Below the pieces are notes generated by a model, which was not told the DNA's origin, searched no databases, and saw only the letters and a list, made by a program, of their open reading frames with translations. Positions 24,606 to 32,709 of a stretch of DNA of 64,000 nt are shown in pieces (the first letter of the stretch is position 1; each line of letters opens with the position of its first letter). Position numbers and translations under genes: made by a program. The DNA is taken from contig NZ_RCVJ01000136.1 of NCBI RefSeq assembly GCF_003667505.1, forward strand, positions 45,574 through 109,573, written 5' to 3'. This stretch comes from Micromonospora sp. BL4 (GTDB lineage Bacteria > Actinomycetota > Actinomycetes > Mycobacteriales > Micromonosporaceae).

Positions 24606-27600
24606 TCACGAGTGGTTGGAAGATGCGTCAGCCACCCGGCTGCTGGCAACAGCCAGTTCCTCGGCCGTGAACAGCGATCGGAACTGCGGATGCAGTACGA
24701 CCGCCTCGGCTGTCAGATCCATGCGACCCCGCTCCCAGAGAGCCGTGAACCCGTCAGAGACGGCAGGGTTGGCTAGCAACTGTCGGGCCGTCGCCAATCC
24801 GCCCTTCGCAGTAACCATCCTGAGCAGCAGACCTGCGTTGTAATTCGCCTCGTCCCGCGCCCGCTCGTAGGTCTTCACCATCGCCGCGTGAAAGACCGCT
24901 TCCAGCTCCTGTCCCTCCAGCTCAGCCCCGGACTGTGCCTGTCTGGCCGGTGGACGTCCTGTCACGGCTTCGACTGAGAGCCTCTGCGTACTTCTGCCCT
25001 GAGCGATCAGCCTCAGCAGCCGGGTGACACTCCGGTACCGGTTCGCCGCAGCACTACCCGGGGCAAAGTACTGGACCATTCCTTCCGGCGAGCCGTCGCG
25101 GTCCTCGACCGGGCTGTCCTGTCGGTTTCTCGCGGCTTCCACGACGGCCTTGGCCTCGTTCTGGCGTACCCAGCAGACCACTCGGGGCCCGCCGGGCTCC
25201 GCCCGGTCGATACGGACGTTGGCCCGGTGTTTCCGCGCCTCCGCCGACGTGATGGGGTGGAATCTGGCCCAGCCGAGCATCTTGCCGTCGTGCCGGACCG
25301 GCACGTCCTGGCGATGCCGGTAGCTGCTGATCACCGCTCCCGCCTCATAGGGACGCAGCCAGGCGACACTTCGATAGCCGGCCGGCACCGGCGCGTCCGG
25401 ATCATCCTCCGTCTCCCGCTGTTCGCTCCCGGCCCGGTCCCGGGCTAGCGGCCGTGAGTCGAACAGGGCGGTGGCAGGTCCGACACCCGTCGGCGAGGAA
25501 GTCGTTTGCGGCTCGTCGCTGCCCTGCCGAGCTCCTGTCGGCGACCCGGGCGCAGGTGCTTCCGCTTGCTTGGGGGCAGCAGGCGTCTTCGCCGTCCCAA
25601 GCTCAGATGGGTCGTCTCGTACGGGAACGCCAAGAACCGGCTGCGATGCAGGTGTTTCGTACCCGTCCACCGTCGGATCCTCGACCGATGCCTCCTGCTC
25701 AGTGCGCTCCTTCACCGGCTCGGCGTCAACGACCGATCCGACCTCGTCGCGCCAGTGCCGATCCACGGCCACCCGCCGATCCTGCTGAGGCAGGGACGGT
25801 ACATCGATGACCGGCATGGCCTCAATGAACGTTGCCCCGTCCACGGCAGGTGCGGGGGCGGCGACGGGCGGGGCGACGCCGATGCCCAGCTCCTCGATGC
25901 GCTGCCAGAGCGGCTCCATCGCCGCCTCCGGGTCCCGGCTAAACACGCTCCCCCGGATCCGCACGAACACGCAGTTGCCAACCCGCTCCAGCACCGCCTG
26001 GCGGCGCATGTCGCTCTCCCACTGCTCCGGCCCGTGGTAGGCGTCGCCGTCGCATTCGATGGCAAGGCGGCGGCCGTCCGGGGCGGGCAGCACGAAGTCG
26101 ATCCGGTAGCTGCCGATGCGGAACTGTGGCAGCGGCCGGTAGCCGCGCAGCAGAATGCGGCGCAGCACCGCGCGTTCGAAGTCGCTGTCGCAGCGCTTCT
26201 CCAGGTCGTCGTACGCCTCGTCGGCGACGGTGACGTTCTGGCAGTAGGTGAGCAGCAGGCCGCGGGCGTCGTCCTCGCGCATGTCGGCGGGTTGCACGGA
26301 GTGGAAGACCCAGAGCTGGTCGCGGGCCCGGGACGCGGCCACGTTGACTCGGCGGTGGTGGTCGCGCTTGGTGAACGCCGACACGGGTCCCTGGTGCGGG
26401 GAGACGACCAGGGAGACCAGCACGATGTCGCGTTCGTCGCCCTGGAAGGTGTACGAGTCACCGACGCGCAGCCGCCGGCGTTCCATCTCCTCCTCGCCGA
26501 CGGTCTCGCGGATCCGGGTCAGCAGGTAGAGGGCCTGTCCACTGGTGCTGAGCAGGCTGACCACACCGATGGTCCGGCCGGCGTACGCGGGGTCGGCGAC
26601 GATCGCTGCGACCCGTGCGACCAGAGCCTCGGCCTCGGCGACGTTGACGTTGCCGTAGGTGGTGAGGTCCTGCCGGATTCCCTCGGGCACGTGCACCGCG
26701 ATCACCGGGTCGCCGATGCCGGCGGGGCGGTCGGCGCGCAGCGGCTCGATCTCGCCGCCGTAGTAGGTCTGGCTGGAGAAGCCGATAATGGCCGGCACGG
26801 AGCGGAAGTGCTCGGTGAGCAGGATTCGCTCCGGCGAGCGGCGGACCGCGTGGTCGTAGAGGCTGCTCTCCGGGTCGAAGTGCTCGGCCGACGGCACGTC
26901 GACCAGATGCGAGTTGATCAGGCCGGTGACGGCGCCGACGAACGACAGCTGCGGACCGATCTGCTGGTCGTCGCCGACGACCACGGCCCGCTCGGCGAGG
27001 CTGAGGATGGGCAGCGAGAACACGTCCGCCTGGGACGCCTCGTCGACGATCACCACGTCGAAGTGGGCGCCACTGGCGAACTGTTCGATGGCCCGGTCCA
27101 CGGACATGACCCAGACCGGTACGGCGTCCACCGCCGCGCTCATCGCCCGCTGGGCGTGGGCCTGCCACAGGGCGGCGTTCTTCCCCGTACCCTTTCCAAT
27201 CTTGCGTAGCGCGGTGGTCCAGTCGGCGAGCGCGGCCCGGCGGCGGTCGTCGAGCGCCTTGGAGACCTCCAGCCAGGAGGAGGCGACGACGAGTTCCTGG
27301 GTGAGGCGACGAATCCGCTCCCGGGTCTGCTCGATGCGTCGGCCGAGGGCGACCGGGTCGACGCTGCCGACCACGGTGTCGAACCAGGTCTGCGCCTGCC
27401 GCCACTCCCAGCGGTGCAGGCAGTCGGCGCCGTTACCGTCCAGCGCAGGCGCGGTGCCCTCCTCGATGGTCGCCGTCCAGCCGGGCGCCGCTTCGCGGAG
27501 CCGGGCCGACAGGTCCCGGAAACGCTGCGCCTCGGGGCGCAGGGCGGCGAGCCGGCGTACCTCTTGTAGGTAGGAATCCCAGCGGTCGAGGTCGGCGCTC

Positions 27601-30149
27601 TGCCGGCTCAGGTCGAGCAGCCGCCACAGCTCGCTGGCGTCCTTACCCGACATGCCGGCCTGGAGTGCGGCGGCCATCTCGCGTTCGGCGGCGACCAGCC
27701 GGTCGTGGGTGAAGACGGTCGCGCAGCGGGCGACGAGGTCGGTGACGGCCGTCAGCCGCCGGGTATCGACGGTGGGCGCGATGGTGGGGAGCAGTCCCCG
27801 GAGGGTGGCATGCAGCGCCGGCCAGCGGCGGCGATCCCAGTCGAGGGCGGATTCGCCCTCGGCGAGCAGCCGGCCGGCCCACGTTTCGGGGTGGGCGCCG
27901 GCCGGGACGGTGAGCTCGAGCGGCTGGGTCCACTCCTGCCAGCGGGCGGTCAGCTCCTGGCGCAGCCGGTGCCGGCCGACGTAGGCGACGACGATGTCGA
28001 CGTCGTCGCAGGCGCGCAGGATCTCGCCGTCGATGCGGCACTCGGTAGCCAGCTTGGCCAGGGTGCCCTGGAAGAGCCGGCTGACGCCCTTGCCGGCGGC
28101 GAAGCGTTGCCGCAGCTCAGCGAGCTGCGCCAGCAGCCGACGCGGCTCGGCCAGGTATGCGTCCGGCACGGTGACCTGGTGGCCGGCGATGACCCGGGTG
28201 GCGGCGGTCAGCTCGCCGAGGCCCCGCTGGCAGGCCTCGACGTGGTCGTGCCACATCTGGTGCCAGTTGGGGTCGGCCTGGAGCAGGGTGCCGAGCCGGT
28301 CCGTCCAGGATCCCTCGCGTGCGGCGAGCATGGTCAGCGCCTCCCGCAGCTGCGCGGCGAGGCCGTCGAGAGGCTGCGGGCCGAAGGCGCGGACCTGCGG
28401 CAGGGCGACGCCGGCGGCGGCAAGCTGGGTCAGTTCCCCGGCCGCCTCGTTTAGCCGGCGCCGGTCAGCCAGGACGGCCGCCGCCGGTGGCAGGTCGGCC
28501 ACCGTCGGCAGGTCGCGCAGCGCCTGCGCCCGATCCTGCCTGACGGTACGTCGGACGATGCCGAGCAGTTCGGTGAACTCGTCGGCGTTCAGCGGCGCGT
28601 CGAGGTGCGGTGGCAGGTCGTCGGGGATGTCGCCGTAGCGGTCAGCCCGTTCGCGCAGCCAGACACCGATGTCGCTCGGGGAAAGCCGAATGCCCTCAAT
28701 CTCGTGGTGGGCGGCCTCGTTCTCGGCCATCGTGCGTAGACCGCCGAGGGCCTGGCCGAGGTCGCGTTCGGCCTCCTCGAGCTGGCGGCCCAGCCGGTCC
28801 ACCCGCTGCTGTTCGCCCCGCTTGTCCAGGGTCGCCCCGCGGTCGGAGAGTTCGCGGGCAGCCAGCTGGAGCTGCACGAGCTGGTCGGTGGAGCGGCCCA
28901 GCACGGCCAGGCAGAGCGACTGGATCTCCTGCGGGAGGCCGTCGCGCAGGACCCGCAGCGGGTCCTCCTTCTGGGCGACCACCAGCACCCGCTTGCCGTG
29001 CGCCATCAGGTGGCAGATGAGGTTGCGGATGGTGTGCGTCTTGCCGGTGCCGGGCGGGCCCTGGACGGCGACGTTGCGGTGCTGGGCGAGTCGGCGGGCG
29101 ATCGATTCTTGCGCCTCGTTGGTGGGCAGCGGCATGAGCAGCCGCTCGCCCAGCGGCGTCCAGCGTTCCGGTTGGTCCTGCGGCATCCGCAGTTTGCTGG
29201 GTTCGTGCGCGAGGACCGCGGCGAGCGCGCCGATGCTGGCGTCGTCGCCGGCGAGCAGTCGGGCGCGCAGCTGTTCCAGGAAGCGGCGCAGCATCCGCTG
29301 CCGGGGCCGGGTGAACAGCACACCGGTGTCGTGCACGTGCACCCCGGCGGGGGCGGGCTGGTCGGCGTCCCGGACGACCGGGTCCTGGCCGAGTCGACGC
29401 AGCGCACGTTCGAGGAACTCCCGGCGGGTGAACTCGTCCCACACGTCGAGGTCGAGCTGGCCGCCGGAGCCGGCCAGGGCGAGCAGCTGGGCGAGGTAGC
29501 GCTCGTCGAGCCCGCTCAGCGGGTCGGTCTGCAACCGGGCCGCGCCCTGCGGCACCACCGTGACCAGGGACCGGTCGGCGTCGAACTCGATCGCCACCGG
29601 GGTAACGACCAACGGGTAGTGCACGCGGTGGCCGGCGACCTCGGTCCGGATGACGCCGTGACCCCAGACCAGCTCGTCCGTGGCGGCGTTCATGTCGACC
29701 CGGTGCTTGAGGTCGAACAGGCTGCGGTGCAGCTGGCGTACCTCCTCGGTGCGCCGGGCCTGCTCGGCCCACGGCCGCCACTCCTGCTCTCGCCACGTCT
29801 CGAACTGGGCCCGCAGCGGCTCAATCTCCTCCTCCGTGCCGATCAGGCGAGGCTCCGTGCCGTACGAGAGCGGACCGTTCAGGTGCGGCGCCAGTTGCCC
29901 GGGCGCCCGCAGGGAACGGGCCGGCGCGGGCAGTCCCACCCGGAGCCAGCTGGCGCCATCGACGGAGACGCCGACCTCGCAGGCTGGATGGGCGGGGAAC
30001 GCGTGCTGCCAGAAAGCGACCCCAGCGGGGACTGTCCGGGCCGGTTTCTCCATCTGTGCCCGTACGGCCATCAGGTAGTCGACCAGCGAGGCAGCCCGGT
30101 CAAGGATCAGCGCCGGCGACTCGGCCGAGGACGTGGAGCGGGAGAGCAT
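24606..30149 (-). CDS. Giant SF1 helicase with DUF559/Vsr-like nuclease and the shared C-terminal domain
   Basis: 1847 aa. Walker A GPPGTGKTHTIRN lies near residue 366, then a long coiled-coil-rich insertion, then Walker B VVIVDEASQADVF (about 1035), GDDQQIGPQ, and late motifs VGDSYTFQGDERDIV and RRVNVAASRARDQLWVF. This is an SF1 (DNA2/NAM7-type) helicase. Residues about 1320-1406 form a DUF559/Vsr-like PD-(D/E)XK nuclease (YRIDFVLP, then LAIECDGDAYHG). A Pro-rich linker leads to the shared domain (about 1583-1710; PAGYRSVAWLRPYEAGA to RYRSVTRLLR) and a helical tail with YNAGLLLRMVTAKGGLATAR. Start ATG 30149 has AAGGTGA upstream. It probably translocates on and cuts DNA. Confidence 0.9.
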   Translation of the reverse strand: MLSRSTSSAESPALILDRAASLVDYLMAVRAQMEKPARTVPAGVAFWQHAFPAHPACEVGVSVDGASWLRVGLPAPARSLRAPGQLAPHLNGPLSYGTEPRLIGTEEEIEPLRAQFETWREQEWRPWAEQARRTEEVRQLHRSLFDLKHRVDMNAATDELVWGHGVIRTEVAGHRVHYPLVVTPVAIEFDADRSLVTVVPQGAARLQTDPLSGLDERYLAQLLALAGSGGQLDLDVWDEFTRREFLERALRRLGQDPVVRDADQPAPAGVHVHDTGVLFTRPRQRMLRRFLEQLRARLLAGDDASIGALAAVLAHEPSKLRMPQDQPERWTPLGERLLMPLPTNEAQESIARRLAQHRNVAVQGPPGTGKTHTIRNLICHLMAHGKRVLVVAQKEDPLRVLRDGLPQEIQSLCLAVLGRSTDQLVQLQLAARELSDRGATLDKRGEQQRVDRLGRQLEEAERDLGQALGGLRTMAENEAAHHEIEGIRLSPSDIGVWLRERADRYGDIPDDLPPHLDAPLNADEFTELLGIVRRTVRQDRAQALRDLPTVADLPPAAAVLADRRRLNEAAGELTQLAAAGVALPQVRAFGPQPLDGLAAQLREALTMLAAREGSWTDRLGTLLQADPNWHQMWHDHVEACQRGLGELTAATRVIAGHQVTVPDAYLAEPRRLLAQLAELRQRFAAGKGVSRLFQGTLAKLATECRIDGEILRACDDVDIVVAYVGRHRLRQELTARWQEWTQPLELTVPAGAHPETWAGRLLAEGESALDWDRRRWPALHATLRGLLPTIAPTVDTRRLTAVTDLVARCATVFTHDRLVAAEREMAAALQAGMSGKDASELWRLLDLSRQSADLDRWDSYLQEVRRLAALRPEAQRFRDLSARLREAAPGWTATIEEGTAPALDGNGADCLHRWEWRQAQTWFDTVVGSVDPVALGRRIEQTRERIRRLTQELVVASSWLEVSKALDDRRRAALADWTTALRKIGKGTGKNAALWQAHAQRAMSAAVDAVPVWVMSVDRAIEQFASGAHFDVVIVDEASQADVFSLPILSLAERAVVVGDDQQIGPQLSFVGAVTGLINSHLVDVPSAEHFDPESSLYDHAVRRSPERILLTEHFRSVPAIIGFSSQTYYGGEIEPLRADRPAGIGDPVIAVHVPEGIRQDLTTYGNVNVAEAEALVARVAAIVADPAYAGRTIGVVSLLSTSGQALYLLTRIRETVGEEEMERRRLRVGDSYTFQGDERDIVLVSLVVSPHQGPVSAFTKRDHHRRVNVAASRARDQLWVFHSVQPADMREDDARGLLLTYCQNVTVADEAYDDLEKRCDSDFERAVLRRILLRGYRPLPQFRIGSYRIDFVLPAPDGRRLAIECDGDAYHGPEQWESDMRRQAVLERVGNCVFVRIRGSVFSRDPEAAMEPLWQRIEELGIGVAPPVAAPAPAVDGATFIEAMPVIDVPSLPQQDRRVAVDRHWRDEVGSVVDAEPVKERTEQEASVEDPTVDGYETPASQPVLGVPVRDDPSELGTAKTPAAPKQAEAPAPGSPTGARQGSDEPQTTSSPTGVGPATALFDSRPLARDRAGSEQRETEDDPDAPVPAGYRSVAWLRPYEAGAVISSYRHRQDVPVRHDGKMLGWARFHPITSAEARKHRANVRIDRAEPGGPRVVCWVRQNEAKAVVEAARNRQDSPVEDRDGSPEGMVQYFAPGSAAANRYRSVTRLLRLIAQGRSTQRLSVEAVTGRPPARQAQSGAELEGQELEAVFHAAMVKTYERARDEANYNAGLLLRMVTAKGGLATARQLLANPAVSDGFTALWERGRMDLTAEAVVLHPQFRSLFTAEELAVASSRVADASSNHS

Positions 30150-30556
30150 GGATCACCTTCGGTGGTTGGAACATGTGGAATCTGACAACCGACAGACCTC
30201 ATCTGTCGGCTATCCCGTCGTGCCGGGAGAAGATCGACATCTAAGCCAAGGCTTGTGCCAGCCCGGCGCCAACGCCCGTTCGGAGCACCCTCGTGCGTGG
30301 TTTGCCGGAATCGCGGCGCTGTTACTCGAAATCGTCAGCCTTCACTCACACGCCGGCCCGACGCACATCACTCCCGACCTCCCCACTGGCGGTCTTCGCA
30401 CACTACCTGCACCAGTTCTGCTTACGGGATCCCCCAACCGTCAGAACTTCAAGCGGGACGACGGCTTCAGCAGGAACGATCGACTGCCCGAAGCGCCCCA
30501 TGAGTTCGCTGCCGAGGGGCAGCGAAGCTGGTGCGGCTGCTGTAGAAACCTCTGCC
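30150..30556. promoter_or_regulatory. Divergent upstream region of the SF1 helicase and HNH genes
   Basis: About 400 bp of lower GC than its surroundings. The HNH frame is open upstream to 30293, but that extension is Ser/Arg/Pro-rich and unlike protein, so I treat it as non-coding. It should hold both divergent promoters. No clear conserved promoter pair or operator was found by eye. Confidence 0.35.
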
Positions 30557-31534
30557 ATGAACCGTGCATGGAGCCTGCTGACCATCGACGAGTCGGAGCG
30601 GCAGTTCGGCGGAAACCTTGGGTACACCGACGTTCTCGGCAGCAGGTATGCCTGGGACAGCACTGTCCCGAACCACCGCGCTGTTCAACCGGGTGCTCTG
30701 GCCGTCCTGCGCAATGGTAGCCATGTGCTCGGCGTCGGCTGGATCGACGACGTGCAGACCGAGACCGCAACGAAGGTGAGGCGTCGCTGCCCACGCTGCG
30801 GCAATACCGCCTTCAAGACACGGAAGCAGTTGACCCCTCGCTACAAGTGCTCGCCCTGCCAGAACCTGTTCGACGAGCCCGCGCAGGAACAGATAGATGT
30901 CACCGTTTATATCTGCGACTACGCTCGCACCTGGAGGCCGACAGCAGATCTCCGGGTGACGGAGATAGCGCCTGCATATCTCAATCGATCGGCTCAGCAA
31001 TCGATACGGCCACTGGACCCTGAACTGATCACCCAGCTGTTCGGACAGGCCTACGACTCCAGCCTCCGATGGTGGGTTGAAGCCACTGACCCGCAGCTAC
31101 CGGCCGGCCATCGCTCCAGGCTTGGGCATGTTCGCATCGGCCAGGCTCAGTTCCGGCAGGTACTGCGCCAACGATTCGGGGACCGTTGTCTCATAACCGG
31201 ACCCCAACCCGCGCGAGCCATCGAGGCGGCCCACCTATACCGCTACTGCGACACGCCAAAGCATGACATCGCCGGCGGCGTCCTCCTTCGCCGAGATCTG
31301 CACTCGCTCTTCGACGGCTTCCTCCTCGCCATCGATCCCTCGGACTGGGTGGTACGCCTGAGCCCCTCTCTCGACCCGTTTCCAGATCTGGTTCAACTCG
31401 GCGGAAGGCAGCTGGTCATCCCGTCTCAGGTCCGCCCGCGTGAGGAATACTTGGTGGCTCATCTGAGATGGGCCACAGATCTCTGGAATCTGCAGAGGAC
31501 GCGTTCTAAAGAGACGGGCCCAGCCGCCGAGTAA
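30557..31534 (+). CDS. HNH endonuclease with zinc ribbon and PUA/EVE-like N-terminus
   Basis: 325 aa from ATG 30557. The N-terminal 75 residues (AWSLLTIDESERQFGGNLGY, GALAVLRNGSHVLGVGWIDD) resemble a PUA/EVE-type fold used to read modified bases; this is a weak call. A zinc ribbon follows with C78-X2-C81 and C98-X2-C101. The C-terminal half is an HNH_2-type nuclease: RFGDRCLITG, AIEAAHLYRYC, and LLRRDLHSLFDGFLLAI. The architecture suggests a modification-dependent (type IV-like) restriction enzyme. It is divergent from the SF1 helicase gene and is the last gene of the island. No strong ribosome site is seen before the chosen start. Confidence 0.75.
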   Translation: MNRAWSLLTIDESERQFGGNLGYTDVLGSRYAWDSTVPNHRAVQPGALAVLRNGSHVLGVGWIDDVQTETATKVRRRCPRCGNTAFKTRKQLTPRYKCSPCQNLFDEPAQEQIDVTVYICDYARTWRPTADLRVTEIAPAYLNRSAQQSIRPLDPELITQLFGQAYDSSLRWWVEATDPQLPAGHRSRLGHVRIGQAQFRQVLRQRFGDRCLITGPQPARAIEAAHLYRYCDTPKHDIAGGVLLRRDLHSLFDGFLLAIDPSDWVVRLSPSLDPFPDLVQLGGRQLVIPSQVRPREEYLVAHLRWATDLWNLQRTRSKETGPAAE

Positions 31535-31835
31535 CTGTCATGACCTTCAAGGTGGGACAAGGGCGCCATCGAAGATTGAGACGGAGCCACATTCAAATCC
31601 CGCCTGCTTCAACGCGCAAGCGGACGGGCAGGCAGCCGGCGGGCCGTCGAAGCGGCCGTCCGGAATGACTTCCCGTCGCTGCCGTGTGGCTGCCATGTGC
31701 AACTGAACCAGGTGTCGAAGGAGACCGTCCTCGGCAACCCGAAGTCCGCCCGGCCGACCTCAAAGACCCGCCCGGTGGCAGAGCTGCAGCAGTTCGTTGA
31801 CGTGAGCTCGGCCGAGTTCCCGCGGGAGACCGGCC

Positions 31836-32016
31836 GGGCCGCAGCGGCACGCGCAGCTGCGCCGCCGCCTGCCGGGGATCAGCCAGATGGTGCTGACCGA
31901 GACGTTGCGCGGAATGGAGGCCGACGGGCTCGTACGGAGCCAGGTGGCCAAGGCGAGCGCGCCGCAACACGTCGAGTAAGAACTCACGGACCTCGGGCAC
32001 ACGCTGAACCCCCCAG
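31836..32016 (+). pseudogene. HxlR-family regulator remnant with an in-frame stop
   Basis: The frame reads GPQRHAQLRRRLPGISQMVL, then TETLRGMEADGLVRSQVAKA, SAPQHVE, stop, ELTDLGHTL. This is the winged helix of HxlR regulators, where VEYELT is usual: the Tyr codon has become TAA at 31977-31979. The N-terminus before 31836 and the C-terminal helix after HTL are missing. The rest of the 31535-32092 spacer holds nothing else I can support. This is a dead gene at the right edge of the island. Confidence 0.65.
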
Positions 32017-32092
32017 GGCGATCTGCGGGTGGGCTGCAACGAGCCATTCAGCTCCCTGAACAACCTCGCTGAGCCCGTCGGCGGCTCGGTCG

Positions 32093-32642
32093 TCAACGCG
32101 AGCGCTGGACGGTCGCCGGCTGAGCCGTCAGCCGGGGTTCCACATCCTCCGGCAGCTCAGCGCCGCAGAGCGCGCAGATGTAGTCGTCGTCGCGGACGAC
32201 GTTGCGCTCGCCGCAGGCGAGGCAGCGCCGGAAGACGACCGCCGCGGTGAAGCCTTCCGGGCGGCCGATACCAGCCCGATCGAGGGCATCCGCCACCGCC
32301 GCCCAGGAGGCCGGATCGGGGCAGTAGCCGGTGGACTGGTTGCTCACCTCGCTCACGACCCAGTCGTCCCGCTCGCCAGCGAAGGCGATCTCCCCCCGCG
32401 CCGAGGACCTCCCCACCGCCGGCGCAGGCGACATGCTCGCTGCGTCTCGGCGCGAGCAGCAGCGTGCCGCCAGGGTCGATGACGTAGGTGAACGGCTCGT
32501 CACGGTCGCGCGGATCTGCGGCCGCCAGGTAGGCGTCGAGATCGATCGATGATCGGATCGGCGCGCCCTCGGGGAAGTCGTCGACCGACGCTCGCACGTC
32601 CGCCGGGCCGACGTACCGGTATCGACGCCCCGTCGCCACCAC
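32093..32642 (-). pseudogene. Conserved actinobacterial hypothetical gene broken by a one-base frameshift
   Basis: Two frames join to make one sensible protein of about 180 aa. The first gives RRYRYVGPADVRASVDDFPE and on to LLLAPRRSEHVACAGGGEVL. The second gives EIAFAGERDDWVVSEVSNQS, TGYCPDPASWAAVADALDRA, and a C-terminal zinc ribbon CLACGERNVVRDDDYICALC. The switch falls in a run of six C at 32392-32397 (six G on the coding strand); one base fewer restores the frame. It may be a real mutation or a sequencing error. The start is probably GTG 32642. Function unknown. Confidence 0.7.
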
Positions 32643-32709
32643 GGCACCGAGCGTACGCCCGCGCGGCCACCGCCGCGGACAACCACGCTGGTCCGGCAGC
32701 CTCGTCGGG

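Noticed and set aside
25506..27209. Plus-strand frame of 567 codons opposite the SF1 helicase
   Set aside because: It opposes the Walker B, SF1 and DUF559 nuclease motifs of the real gene and shows no family features.
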